Positions 1 to 11,428 are shown, counted from the first letter of the stretch. The stretch is 64,000 nt of DNA from Diphasiastrum complanatum (GCA_029204225.1 CM055097.1:4601059-4665058), one strand, 5' to 3'. Translations and numbers: made by a program. The notes: generated by a model not told the origin, from the sequence alone.

Positions 1-1930
1 ATTTGAGGAAATTACAGAGAGCATAGACAGTTCGCAAAATGGGTAAAACATATATTTTTCAAGGATGCATGGAAGTCATGAACAAATAGATAGGGTTTTT
101 GCACCCATACTTGGGAGTCATTGATTATATTTGGACCCTTAAATGCATTTTATCATTATTGCTTCCAAGGGAGCTTTATGGAAGAAGTTTTAGATGAAGA
201 GAGCTCCCAACTTGAATATGGAAGAGCCTATCACCACCTAGGACTAGAAATACCCCTGCATGGTCCTCATTTGGCAGTTGATTCTTTGAGCTTCCCTGTA
301 CTCAGGAGGTAGGTTGTAAGAGGGCCTGTAATGTAGTTCATTGTTGATTTTTTTTAACTGTAAGTGGAAATTGGTCATCAATTAATATTATTTTTTTCAG
401 ATGTTTATGCGTGATTCTTTATGGATGTAATCTTAATTTATCTCTTCTTTAGATGCAAAGAAGACTTTTTCTGATTTCAAAAGACACAAGGTATGATTGA
501 TAAACAGGGTCTTGAAATCATTTATATAGATTGATCTAGAGGGCACTAGACATCACCCTTTTTGCCTTTGGAGAAATCTAGTTCGAAAGAAGGGAGAGCT
601 TCTAGGGTTTAATTGCAATTTTGATCTCCATCAACTAGGGCACAGATTCTATTCTGTTAAAATATGACATCTATCTTGAGTTTGTGTGCAGAAGTTTTAC
701 TCTACTACATGGCATATAGGAATTTACTTTTTAAATTGCAGTTTGGATGCTTTGAATTGAGGGCATGATGTACATATTTTTTAACTGTTAGATCAAAAGT
801 GTTTTAAATGTTGTCTGATCCAAATATATCTTCAGATTCATGTATGTAGGGCACTAAAGAATCCACAATATAATTTAAATTGGATGCCCAAGAACTAAAT
901 TGCAACTCGAAAACTTAAAAAAGAGTTGTTGATGTTTTTGTTGATTGTTCAAATTTTTATCCACGAATAAGAAACTGTTACCCGACCACACAGTCTATAA
1001 CTCTGCTTAACTCACAGAAGATAGTATGCACATCATTATTAAGTTTATTGCAATTTCAAAAACTAAAAATGCAAACTTTGCGATGCATCGTGTAAGGATT
1101 GTTCTCTTTCTATCCCTATCATAATCACTTATGAGAGTTGCATTTAACACAATTAAGTCCTAAGCATCACACATTACACTCAATAATTTGAAAATTTTGA
1201 ATCTTAAGCTAATATTACATTGCAAATCTCTAAACCCTATTGTCTACAAACTGCTTCTTGTCGCAAAGGTACATGGACTTCAGACTTGTTTGTCCGTCCA
1301 TTGCTTTGAATTTTTTCTTTATATAGTAGAAATCACCCTAAGCAGCTTTAACCAGGACAATAATTCTCTAAACAGTTTTTGTTACAGCATTTTGATCCAC
1401 TCCCAAGAGTATTGAACCATTTTTTAAATGAGTGTTTCATTTGCTTTTCAGAACGACTATGGCGTAGAATATAGGGAGCCAAATGTTGGTTTGTTGAATC
1501 TTTGTTTTTTTGTAGATGTAGTTTTCTTAGAATTTAAAGTTGTGATTGCATTTTTCGGTTCTTTGCAATCTATCATCAATTTATGGTTAACAAATGGGGA
1601 AACCTTTTATCCTATTGCTTGCTTTTGCAACATTATCTTTGTTTCCAAGTTGATTGTGTTTTGTATACAACCAGTTGATTTCATAGACATCTTTGTTATG
1701 TTTTTTTGTTGGTCATTCTAAGAATATATCTACAAAATATCCAAGAGATATTATAATCAACAAAGCTTGGTCTCAAATAATAACTATGTTTGCAAATCAT
1801 TAAAAAAACAAGACTCTTTTAACTTTTCCAAAGGAATTTCATTCATGAAAAAAGATCACATCCATGATAAAACATACACTTCTTTTGCGTTTAGTTACTA
1901 GGCTATAGACATAGAAAATTACAATACTAT
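1..1930. other. AT-rich intergenic DNA, nothing recognised
   Basis: I see no gene, LTR end, primer-binding site or coding motif here. The short open frames (63-97 codons) resemble no family I know and have the composition of random AT-rich DNA. The right edge is set where sequence resembling the terminal repeat of the neighbouring minus-strand copia element may begin. Confidence 0.5.
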
Positions 1931-2538
1931 CTAGAGGGAGAAACTAGACAACGTAGTCCAAGTGTAAAACACCTTCTCTTAGTTCTGACCATAGTAAATG
2001 AGGAGGGTTGTGTTTTATTTATAGTGTTATGAGTTAGTGTGTGGAATCTTCTGGATCAGGTTATCACTTGGCTAGATGCTCAATTTAGCCATCTATTTAC
2101 GTTAGTCTAGATGCATCTACAAATTTAGCCAATAGAATAGAGAATTTTCTAGACTAAGTGAATGTTAAAAATGCAACAAAATAATTCCATTTGATCTTAG
2201 AAATGATGGAGAAAGCACCTACTTAAGATCCAAACAAGATCTCGAAGCTAGATTACTAATCAATGCATTGATTCTTAGCTTATCTTGGCTTGAACTCCAT
2301 GAATTAGCTCCAAAACTCTTCACACATGTGAAAGTACGGTGGGCCTGCTGCTGCCTGTGTACTGTACCTACAAAAACAAACTCATTCAATCATTACAAAA
2401 AATCCTATGCCAATAGCATTCATCAATCAAATCATAGACTCAAACTAGTCAAGAAGGAAAATCTCGATTTTGCTCATTATTGGATGGAAATTTCATCATA
2501 TGTTTTCAAAAACAATGAAAAAAAATGCTATTTTTAGC
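1930..2538 (-). repeat. Probable 3' LTR of minus-strand copia element C (edges uncertain)
   Basis: On the minus strand a purine tract (about 2539-2556, ending GGAGGAG) follows the element C coding region and would prime plus-strand synthesis at an LTR starting near 2538. The stretch holds a CACACATGTG palindrome variant (about 2321-2330) followed by GTACGG and CTGTAC motifs, as in the LTRs or leaders of the other copia families here. The outer edge is not resolved and no 5' partner LTR is visible, so the length is a guess. Confidence 0.35.
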
Positions 2539-2679
2539 TCCTCCTTTTTCTCTACTCCATCTATGCACTCTTTGGACATATCCCAAAAGTACAATTCTAA
2601 AACTAGGTTAACGATTTGACTTAGAATAAGGCATCCTATGCTTTTGGCACGTGTGACATCCCACAACATGGCCTCAAAG

Positions 2680-5049
2680 TCATCTACAAGTGGTAATTGT
2701 GCAAACTAGCTTGTGTAAATTTATGAACTTGCTTATCAATCCTAGGGCTGATCTTAATTTCACAAATGCAACTCTTTGAAGTGGTTTAGTGAGGATATCA
2801 GCAATACATTCACTACTTGCCACATGCTCCAAAGATATCTCCTTTGATTGCACCTTCTCTCTCACAAAATGATGAGAGATCTCAATGTGTTTTGACCTTG
2901 CATGGAAGATTGGATTGGTTGCAAGGTGTTGGGCTGAAATGTTGTCATTGTAGAGAGTTGGAACAACATCTAAATTCATGACTTTCAGCTCCATAAGTAG
3001 CCTCTTGATCCATAATAGCTCCTTTGTTGTAGTGGTGAGAGCTTTATACTTGGCTTCGGTTGAAAAAAGTGAGATGGTTTTTTGTTTCTTTGACAACCAA
3101 GAAACTACTCCTCCACCAATGAATGTTGCATAGGCACTTGTGGACTTCCTATCCCTTTTGTCACCTGCAAAATCCGAGTCACTAAAGGTATGCAAATCAA
3201 TGACATCTCTTCTATAGAGAATTCCATGATTTAGAGTACCCGAGATGTATCTCAAGATCCTTTTAGTATTTTTCCAATGTATCACTAATGGATCTTGCAT
3301 ATCTTGACTTAGCCTACACACACTAAAGCATAGATCAGGCCTAGTTATGGTGATCCACATTAAGGAGCCTATAAGTTGCCTATAAAGAGTGATGTCCATA
3401 AAGGATGCTTCATCACTTTTATTCAGCACTTTTACATCTTGCTCCGTTGGTGTTTCTACATGCTTGCAATCTTGCATCTTGAATCTATTGAGCAAACTTT
3501 GAGCATACTTAGTTTGACTAATGAAGATGAAATCTGAACCTCTAAGTATTTCTATGCCCAATATAAAGTGAAGTTGACCAAGATCTACCATCTTAAATTC
3601 TAGTGATAGATTTTTCTTGGTTTTCTCAATCCCATCAATGTTATCACCACTAAGGATGATGTCATCTACATAAATCAATAAAAGTACAATGCCATTTACA
3701 TCATACATTATGTACAAAGTTGGATCATATTCACTTTGAGTGAATCCAATAGAAACTAAGAAATCATGAAGTCTTGAATTCCAAGACCTTGATGCTTGCT
3801 TTAAACCATATAAGCTCCTTTGAAGATGACATACTTTACCTTCCATCCCGAGCTTGATGAAGCCTTGGGGCTGCTCCATGAAGATGTCTTCTTCCAAATA
3901 GCCATTTAAGAATGCATTAGAAACATCCATTTGAAAGAGCATCCAACCAAAATGTGCAAGAAGTAGGGTTTTGCCTTCAATAGAGCTACATAGAACTCTA
4001 TTCATCGAATGGTTAGCACAAGTGAGAGCTTCTCCCCAAAAAGCTTTTGGTAAACATGCATCAATCCTTAAGGCTTTAGAACATTCACACAATGTCCTAT
4101 TCCTCCTCTCGGCTACCCTATTTTGTTGAGGGGTGTAGGGACAAGATAGTACTTTTTTTATTCCTTCTTGATCACAAAATTCTTTAAAAGCATTGGAGAT
4201 ATATTCTCCACCATTATCACTTCTAAAAGTTTTGATCTTGTGATCAAGATACTTCTCAACAAATGCTTTGAACTCAAGAAAGCTTTCAAATACTTGTGCT
4301 TTAGATGAAAGTAAGAATACCCAACAAATCCTTGAGTAATCATCTATGAATGTAACAAACATGGTGGCACTTTCATTGGACATTGTACTTGCAAAGTGTA
4401 CATATGAGTGGATCAACTCAAGTTGATGAGTTGTCTTTGTGATTGAACTTGAGAAGGGCTTCTTATGTGCTTTTGAGAGAGCACATGCTTCACATACTTT
4501 CTCCTCGTTTGCCAAGGATCTTGGAAGTCCTAAGGCAAGCTCCTCCTTGCACATGACCTCCATGGACTTTGAGTTGATGTGACCAAGTCTTTTGTCCCAA
4601 AGACTATGGTTGGATAGTTTGGTCTCCTCGGCTAGCATCACAATATTAGCATCCACATAGGCATCTAATTTGAATAACCTTCCAAATCTTATGCCTCTAG
4701 CAATGATCTTGCCATCCTTCTTGATGTTACATGCATTTGTGGTGAACTCCACAATCAAACCATTGTCAAGCAATTGTCCAACACTAAGCAAGTTCTTAGT
4801 GATACTAGGAATGTAAGGTACTCCATCAATCTTGATCTTCCTTGAAGATCCCAAGCATAAAGGTATGGATCCTATGCCTTCTACCTTACAAGCATAATCA
4901 TTTGCTGTAAAAATTGACTTGATAGGTCCGTCATAGGTAGATAAGTTTGAGAAATACTCCCTCTTACTTGTCATGTGGGAGCTAGCCCCACTATCTATCC
5001 ACCAAGGGTCTTCACCTCTTATGCTTGAAGATGAGAAACTTGACATCAT
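2680..5049 (-). pseudogene. Copia element C pol: protease, integrase, RT and RNase H in one 789-codon frame with an internal deletion
   Basis: This is a Ty1/copia polyprotein. In order it shows the protease site DSGASSH (residue about 19), the integrase zinc-binding region (H..H then CEAC, about 155-190), the integrase core with FIDDYSR and SDNGGEY, the RT box YVDD, and RNase H with SDSDFAGD and a conserved tail (ADILTKPL). Two defects are visible. The first integrase acidic residue, normally in HSDVH, is Tyr (HSYVH). Around residue 360 the frame jumps from the integrase C-terminus directly to QMDVSNAFLNG of RT, so the linker and the RT N-terminus are deleted in frame. The same frame continues upstream into gag through several stops. 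The element is clearly non-autonomous even though the frame is long. Confidence 0.9.
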
Positions 5050-5052
5050 GAG

Positions 5053-5766
5053 TTAATCTTCATGAGACTTCTCATCTTCCTCTTAGCCTAGGTTTGCTTG
5101 ACTTTGAGATTGCTTCTTCTTGAAGCACTCTGAGGCATAGTGCCCCATCTTGCCACAAAAGTAACATTTGAACTTTGACTTATTCTTCTTTGGCTTGCTC
5201 GAACTTGGACTTGAAGATCCTGCTTGATCTTCACCTTTGACTTAATTATTCTTGAATGCAGCACCCTTGCCTTTGGATTTGCTCTTGCTCTTGGTGAAAA
5301 GAGCCTTGTCATCTCCATCATTGAGGGAGAGCTTTTCCATCCTTGACTTGATGTGAGTTCTCCTACTCTCCTCGGCCATGAGGACTCTTTGGAGATCTTC
5401 AAGTGAGGGAAACTTGCCCATAATTGCATAGCCTTGCACTAGGCTAGCAAAATCCACACTCAAACCATTCAAGATTAGTTGAGCAAGTTCACTTTCCTTA
5501 ATGGAATCTCCTATGTAAGCAAGCTCCTTGTTTAAGTCCTTAACTCTCAACACATATGAATGTCCACTCTCTCCTTTAGCTTGAAAACATTGAAGGATTT
5601 GATTCTTCAAGGATAGAAACCTTGAAGTATTCTTGGATTCATATATCTTCTGAAGATTTTTCCATGCTTCTTGAGCCGAGGTGCAAGCACCTACCTCCTT
5701 AAGAAGCTCATTAGCTACATTCATTTTTATACAATGGAGAGCAACCTTGCACCTCCTTTTGTATTT
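5053..5766 (-). pseudogene. Copia element C gag, C-terminal part with zinc knuckle
   Basis: The frame is the same as the downstream pol. It encodes the gag core typical of these elements (KMNVANELLKEVG, then a SRFLSLKNQILQ-like helix) and a CX2CX4HX4C zinc knuckle (CYFCGKMGHYASEC, about 5131-5172) that would bind packaged RNA. In-frame stops occur at 5242-5244 and twice between the knuckle and the protease, so gag and pol are disconnected. Upstream the reading frame is broken exactly at 5767 by a solo LTR and resumes at 6638 with the gag N-terminus. Removing the LTR and one target copy restores the frame, so this is one gag split by a later insertion. Confidence 0.88.
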
Positions 5767-5771
5767 TGTAG
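5767..5771. repeat. Target-site duplication of the solo LTR (left copy)
   Basis: TGTAG, repeated at 6633-6637 directly after the CA end of the solo LTR. With one copy removed, the gag codons on both sides are continuous. Confidence 0.9.
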
Positions 5772-6632
5772 TGATAAATTTTACAGTTTTTAGAACAATA
5801 ATGATTTTACTTTACAGTCATAGAGAGTTATTGGTTGCTTAATCAATGGATCTATCAAGTTCTACACATTAGATCTTGATCTAGATTCACTACACTTGGA
5901 TTTAAGCAAGAGCAATGGATCAACACATCATAAATTAGTGAGAGTGGCCTCACACGTGTGGAGTACTGTCCACAGTACGGCCTGCACCTGAAACAACAAG
6001 TACAGTAATCCTAGATAGCAATCATTCATAGAAATCACAAGACAAATGACTAGAAACCTCACAAAAGTGTAGAATGCAAAAGTCTCATCAATCTTCTTAG
6101 CAAAATGATGATCCTTTTATGGATCAAGTACATCCACGAGTCTAGTACAGTCAGCAGGTCTTCACACGTGTGAAGAGTGCCACATCACTCAGATCTATCC
6201 ATTTGGTCCATCCTTGATCCTTATCCAAAGTTGACCTTCTAGAATATGGCTAAAGTCCAAAAAGCTAGTCTCCTAGAATATAGGAATATTCTCTACAAAA
6301 TAGGATCTAAGGAAAATGGTCAACTCTTATCTTCCAGTACTCTATACACACGTGTGAACATCCACTTGCCATGTGGGAGCATTTACTCATGCACATGCAA
6401 GGAAAAGCTAATGTCTAGGTGACTAGTCAACTTGACTAAAAACTAGTCATATCATGTTCACACTAACTAGATTGATACAAAATCAATTTAGATATATACA
6501 AGTATGAAAAGTACATCCTTTCACGCGTGGGAACATGCTCCACATATGTGAAATCAGATCATCAACATTATTCTAATGTTTGATCAATATTTACAATAAC
6601 CAATGTCAAGTGAGAAGTGCTAATTTTCAACA
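5772..6632 (-). mobile_element. Solo LTR (861 bp) inserted in the gag of element C
   Basis: The sequence runs TG...CA and is flanked by the 5-bp direct repeat TGTAG (5767-5771 and 6633-6637). It separates two halves of a gag frame that join perfectly without it. The minus orientation is preferred because that strand starts TGTTGAAA and ends AATTTATCA, close to the ends of the element B LTR. It contains three exact CACACGTGTG palindromes (5951, 6173, 6347) and GTACTG/CAGTACGG motifs. No internal coding region remains, as expected after recombination between the two LTRs of a full element. The insertion is younger than element C. Confidence 0.9.
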
Positions 6633-6637
6633 TGTAG

Positions 6638-6794
6638 CTTCTTGAGAGTGAATGGGCTCATCCTCTTCACCACTCACTATATCCATTAGATCTTGTAAAA
6701 TAAGAATTGATTCCATTCTTAGCTTCCAAATTGAATAATTAGAAGCATTCAATCTATCATGTGAATCCAAAAGATATGCATTCATTGAAGCCAT
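6638..6794 (-). pseudogene. Copia element C gag, N-terminal part
   Basis: Read from an ATG at 6794, the minus strand encodes the hallmark start of this copia gag group: MASMNAYLLD, then SNYSIWKLRMESILILQD. It runs in frame to the solo LTR at 6633 and continues at 5766 with KYKRRC. The homologous start in elements A, B and D (MAT/MAS...SNYS..WKVRMES) supports the choice of ATG. No stop lies in this part. Confidence 0.85.
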
Positions 6795-7111
6795 CCATCT
6801 TTAAACAAGATCTTGATCACAAGAATAGATGCAAAATAGAAATGATTGAAAGACTAGCTATCCCACTACCTAGGGACTTGAGAAAGCTCAAAACTTGACC
6901 TCTCAATAAGATCCTACCTGATCTTAAGCCAAATCAAATCTATGAATGTCAACAAGAATGGAAACTAGCCTGAATTTGCATAAAAAAATGGATCTAGAAT
7001 TGCCTCCTCCTTGATCTCGACTTCACAAGGATATAAGATTCACCTAACCTGAACCAAAAGGAATCATATGCACATAAATGCCTCTTCAAATCATTCCTAC
7101 AAGATCAAGCA
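6795..7111 (-). other. Element C 5' leader remnant
   Basis: AT-rich untranslated leader upstream of the gag ATG on the minus strand. No primer-binding site (GCTCTGATACCA on the plus strand) or LTR end follows before the unrelated repeat at 7112, so the 5' end of element C is truncated or replaced. Confidence 0.5.
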
Positions 7112-7346
7112 GATGGAAGGTGTTCCATATAGGAATTCAGTAATTTGGATTCTTTTTGTGAAATTATAGAATGTTTCTTTATAATGATTGAGACAACCAA
7201 GAGAACTTCTAATCTGTAAAAAAATTAAGTTCTTTTTACTGATTCTGAAATATATATTGAATATCTATGACAATATTGTTTTCTGTTAGATTGAGATTCT
7301 AAAGGTTCATTTTGGTTCAGTGAATACACTTGTGACATTTCAACAG
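7112..7346 (+). repeat. Dispersed repeat, inverted partner at 45515-45745
   Basis: About 235 bp matches the reverse complement of 45515-45745 with scattered differences. Shared stretches include GGTGTTCCATA, AATTTGGATTCTTTTTGTG, AATGTTTCTTTATAATGA and GTTCAGTGAATACACTTG. No coding potential is apparent in most of it. The shared part runs a short way into the gypsy RT scrap, so the repeat probably belongs to a gypsy-derived unit. Confidence 0.75.
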
Positions 7347-7454
7347 TACTTGAACGATACATTTCGTCCATGCCTACGTCAATGCGGAATGATATTCTTA
7401 GATGATGTATTCATCTACAGAGGAACGATTAAGGATCATGAGAGAATTCAATGA
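7308..7454 (+). pseudogene. Ty3/gypsy RT fragment
   Basis: One frame reads FGSVNTLVTFQQYLNDTF...FLDDVFIYRGTIKDH, matching the gypsy RT palm: the usual PFGL.NAPATFQ..MN block, then the catalytic YLDDILIYS block with FLDD here. It stops at TGA 7452-7454. Nothing of protease, RNase H or integrase follows. It is a 49-codon scrap. Confidence 0.75.
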
Positions 7455-7980
7455 CTAGAAGTATCTCCTAGAATTAAGTGCTGATAAAAATCACCAAAAC
7501 TAGAAATATCATATATGAGTGTATAATACCATGATTTTAACAATATTTTTTTGGTTTGTCTACTTTAAAAGTATTATATGATCATAGAAACATGTCTCTC
7601 AAATTTTTTCCAATTTGGAGTTATGTAGAGATAGTTATGTGCATCTAAAGTTACCCATGTCAAGTGCTGAAAAGTATTGACATTTATTGAAAGGTGCTAG
7701 AAACTTTCAGCTTTTTTGGAGGTGTTTTTTACAACCCTTTATTTGGATGTCTATTCTCAAAAATCCGTTATGACCATAGAAACATGTTTATAGAAAAAAG
7801 TTTAAATTTTGAATCCTATAGAGATATATGTTTCTATAAAGTTTAAATTTAAACAATTATCAACCCAATGCATTTGCCAAATCGTCTATACTAGGCAGTA
7901 AACCACTGAAAGGACTGCTATAAGATTTCAAAAACTAATTCAAAACGTTGCATGCTCAATTTAATAAATGTTTGTGTGGG
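7455..7980. other. Unassigned AT-rich DNA
   Basis: No coding or LTR signal seen. Two related segments about 185 bp apart (near 7575 and 7755) share the phrase CATAGAAACATGT and a following AAATTTT-rich stretch, suggesting an old local duplication. Confidence 0.4.
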
Positions 7981-9386
7981 TTAACACAAATGATGGCCAC
8001 CTTCCATTACTGCAAGGAAGTTTGTGTATAACTCTTCATCCCATTCCACACATATGCAATGCAGATTCATCTGGATGGCTGCTCGTGCCATGTTGCCTGT
8101 ACCGCCAAAGAGGTCAATGACTACATTCTCTTCCTCTGTCAACATTTCCAACATGAACCTGCAAAAAACCTAGTTTGTTGAGGAATGGTATAAAAAACTA
8201 AACTTAGCATGGAGAGACATGTTCAACCCATCCAATTTGTGCTGCTTTGCTCTGTGACATTGAATACATCGTTGTCTATCCCTAACACATTGTACGCCTC
8301 CATGTTTCAAATATTTTTAAGTTATTTCATCTGGGAGTTATTTACTATCTGCAAAACATAGGGGATCTCTCAGCGGCACCATGGAAAACCGTATCGCCTA
8401 CTTCACTCCATTCCATTTTAGGATCAAACAACCAATTTCCTGTTGGTCTAGGATAAAGGGTTTTGCATTTTTTTGTCGTCGTCTGTCGTGCCAAGAAGGA
8501 GATCGGATAACCCCTACGGTAAAACAAACCCTTGAGCAGAACAATGACCTGCAGTTATAAGAGTGAACAATTTATCCATATCTCATAATGCGTCTACTCT
8601 GTCAAGTAGGATAAAAACATGACTAACCTCCTCTTGTGGCTCAATCATGACATAACCGATGTCAAGAATGACTGATAGGTACCTATGAAGACTGAATCTA
8701 GCTACTCTGGTGTGCACGTCTATGTTCAGAAAGTGATCTGCAATAGATGGTGTCACATACCACCCTTGGTCAGCCACATACTTGCTTGCAATCTTTGTTG
8801 TGGCTTCTGGCAATTCATTAGTAAAAATGTTCCAAAATGGCACTGAGGCCTCGTCGACAATGCCACGGACACAAAGTGACATTGGAAAGTCGTCCCATAC
8901 CAACTGTCCATACCAACTATCCAGCAATGTCACTAGCTTCACCATTCAAGAATCGGTCGACGGAAAAATGCCTCTGCAAAAAATCTTGAATGATGTTGTT
9001 TGGCCTATTTTTTTTTTGCAATTCTCGTGACATCTCATGTATTGCAGATACATGACCATTAACCAATCCACAATCATTTGCCATGCATCAATGAATTGGT
9101 GTGAGCAATCATTTTTAGTGTTAAGCCCAGCAGTGGTGCTAAAATGACATGATCAAAATAAAGAAAATACATACCTTCGTTTGACAAATTTTGTGTGATA
9201 ATTATCTAATGGAAGGTGGTCCTCGCCAATGTCATTGTCATCCTCATCATGGCGATGTGATGGGCAGTCATCGGAATCGCTATGTGCTTCACTATGCCCA
9301 GCGGCATAGTCCAACTTCTTTTTGCTTCTCGTCTTTTTTTTTAACTTGTCTTCTTCGGTTTTATCATATTCATCAGATGTCATCAC
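7981..9386 (-). pseudogene. Decayed multi-exon gene with an N4/N6-type DNA methyltransferase motif
   Basis: On the minus strand a coherent exon set can be read: about 9386-9175 (acidic and lysine-rich), 9138-8628, 8548-8349 and 8158-7981, ending in TAA. The 8549-8627 gap has GTTAGT and TTATAACTGCAG borders and phase 0 on both sides. The 8159-8348 gap ends TTTTTTGCAG but begins AT instead of GT, and phases still match. The last exon reads VVIDLFGGTGNMARAAI followed by CVEWDEE. This fits the SAM-binding motif I and following acidic strand of beta-class amino-methyltransferases, preceded by GAAERSP where such enzymes often have a HPTEKP-like block. Damage is clear: a 10-T run at 9008-9017 that needs one more base, and a 13-bp tandem duplication at 8895-8920 that shifts back. 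The 36-nt first gap is too short for a normal plant intron. No catalytic DPPY is visible. Confidence 0.55.
8895..8920. repeat. 13-bp tandem duplication inside an exon
   Basis: CCATACCAACTGT at 8895-8907 is followed by CCATACCAACTAT at 8908-8920. Removing one unit reconnects the upstream and downstream reading frames of the methyltransferase-like exon, so this is a frameshifting slippage event. Confidence 0.8.
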
Positions 9387-10022
9387 ACATCATCCAAGAT
9401 CAACCATGTCGCACCAATGAGTGCTCCAAGCCTCATCCCTGATGTATCTCCCAAACAAAGCCATGCTCCAAGCCGCTTTGCCCTGACATCCTGTTTGAAA
9501 GCTGATTCCCATCCATTCCCCATGCTCCAAGCACAAGAGTCTACCAAGGACTCAATGAATGAATGTACACAAACCTTACCAAAGGCTACACCTAAGTAGC
9601 TCACCCATCTCCTAGAGATACTGATGATGATTTGCCTCTCCTACATCCCGTGTAGGCTCAGCTTTCCCATGCTTGACATTGCCAACTCTGATTTGACCAG
9701 CTTGTAGGCCTCCCACCAAGGAGCCTGTCTCACCACCACATCCATCATAGCATCCAAACCAAAGAAAATGTAAGCTAGATCCATGATCCATAACATATCA
9801 GGTAGAATAGCTCCATCAAAACCTTGTACCCTATACTATCTGATCACCATGTATCCATTACCTATTGATAGCTTTCAAGAATGTATCCACCTATAGTACA
9901 ACTAGATTTCAACAGGATCTAACCAAATAATTGCATCATTCTTAGAAAATAATGATGGATAACAAACAACACAAGTGATGCCAACCTGGAGATCACTATG
10001 CATATAACCATACGGCTCACCT
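9387..10022. other. Unassigned DNA left of the tandem duplication
   Basis: Moderately GC-richer than its surroundings, with repeated CATGCTCCAAGC phrases. Overlapping open frames of 60-73 codons on both strands (9383-9604) are mutual shadows with no recognised motif. Confidence 0.35.
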
Positions 10023-10189
10023 GATCACTCGTCAAAGTATCAGCTTTCACTCCCTGAGCAACCATCTCTAGCCTTGTCGACTTATAACCATAGGCATGCT
10101 AAATCCACATCACTCTTAATGCACTCCATGCCCTCAAGATATGTACCACCTCTTGGTACACTCCATGCCACCTACCTCCAAGTAAGTAT
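10023..10189 (+). repeat. Tandem duplication copy 1, left part (continues at 16218)
   Basis: The stretch starting GATCACTCGTCAAAGTATC is repeated from 16477. Copy 1 is split by element A. Its right part is 16218-16476, making about 426 bp in total without the element. Copy 2 reads straight through the insertion point (CTCCAAGTAGGCATGACCC), which confirms the empty site. Confidence 0.85.
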
Positions 10190-10829
10190 TGTGAAAGATT
10201 CAACTAGTTTCATCACATTCTGCAATATTTTCATATTTGGCATATTGAGGCCAAAACTTGTTTTAGACTTAGAGATTGACTTTTCAAAGTTCATTAGTCT
10301 AAGTTTCATCTGAATAAACACTTTTTGAAAGTGTGGCAAAGATAGAATGCGAGTTTGAGTAGATTCAATATGAATAAGTTGGGTACATTGAATCTAGACC
10401 CAAAATTGGTAGGGTTAGCATTTTGGTGGGAAAGCCAAGTGGCCAAATAGGGTCTGGACCTGTTATAAAAGGATGTGACTCGTGGAGAGAGTCATCTTCT
10501 CTCTTCTCTATCTCATTTCATGCTTATACATGGTTCTCTTGGGTTCTACTATCCATTGGTGCACTATCTTGGTGATTGCTTGCAATTCTATGTGTAGAAT
10601 GATCTATATTTGTTATTTTTGGATCCACACGTGTGAAATACAGTAGCTTGCTGGTTTTGTACGGACAACAACAGTACATAATCATTTCATCCAAGTTTGA
10701 TCAAGTTCTATTAGTGTTTGCATCTCAAATTGTGTGTAGATGCTGATTTTTCTACATTGGTGTGTATTTCTCTTTCTAACCAAAGATCATTCAAGTAGAT
10801 TGGATCTTAAGGATCTGAAATCTTTCACA
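10190..10829 (+). repeat. Element A 5' LTR (640 bp)
   Basis: Runs TGTGAAAGATTC to GAAATCTTTCACA. It contains a TATA box (TATAAAAGG, 10464-10472) for the element promoter and, about 160 bp downstream, CACACGTGTG (10626-10635) followed by GTACGG and CAGTAC motifs. The 3' LTR matches almost base for base apart from a 10-bp insertion near its end. Confidence 0.95.
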
Positions 10830-10841
10830 TGGTATCAGAGC
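10830..10841 (+). promoter_or_regulatory. Element A primer-binding site
   Basis: TGGTATCAGAGC directly follows the LTR end, as in plant copia elements primed by initiator tRNA-Met. Confidence 0.92.
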
Positions 10842-11428
10842 TTGTGTTTCAGGTTATGAAGGAGGAAATCAGATCTATCAATGATTTGGTGAAGATATCA
10901 AGTCTAGAGCATGCTAGAGAGGATTCTACACCAAAATAGGATTTTTTGCTTTTGTAGATTGGATCTTTTGTAGATCAAAACACTAAATAGTCAATATACT
11001 TGTTCAATTCCGTTTTTTGAATTCACATGCTGGATTTGGCCAATTTTTGAATCATTGGTTCAGCCTAACTGGTGGCTTATAGATGGCATATTAAATTTTC
11101 AGCATTTGCATGTAGATTTGGAATAGTCAATTTTTTGTGATTTTGTCAAAATCCTAATTTTGATTGGATCTCTAGATAGTGAGGTTGCTGGACTTCATTT
11201 GAGTGTATTTCAATCTTAGGAAGTGGCGAAAGTCATTAGATTGAGGATAGATCATAGGTTGATCAAGATTCCATGATTCTATGTGTTGATTTGCTTGGAT
11301 AAGTGCTAGAAGAGAATTTGTGAGATAGTTTTAAATCTTGGTGATTTCTTTTGAAAGCATTTGTTGTTGTTCAAAGGAGTGCTTTGTGCATTGAAACAGG
11401 TTGAAAGAGAAGATCAGGTCATTGCTAC
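10842..11428 (+). other. Element A leader
   Basis: Untranslated leader of about 590 bp between the primer site and the first gag ATG (11429). Related leader sequence, in the opposite orientation, occurs at 17700-18214, 39360-39560 and 48240-48437. Confidence 0.75.

Noticed and set aside
9383-9604. Overlapping 60-73 codon frames on both strands
   Set aside because: No motif, mutual shadows, repeated CATGCTCCAAGC phrases explain the open frames.
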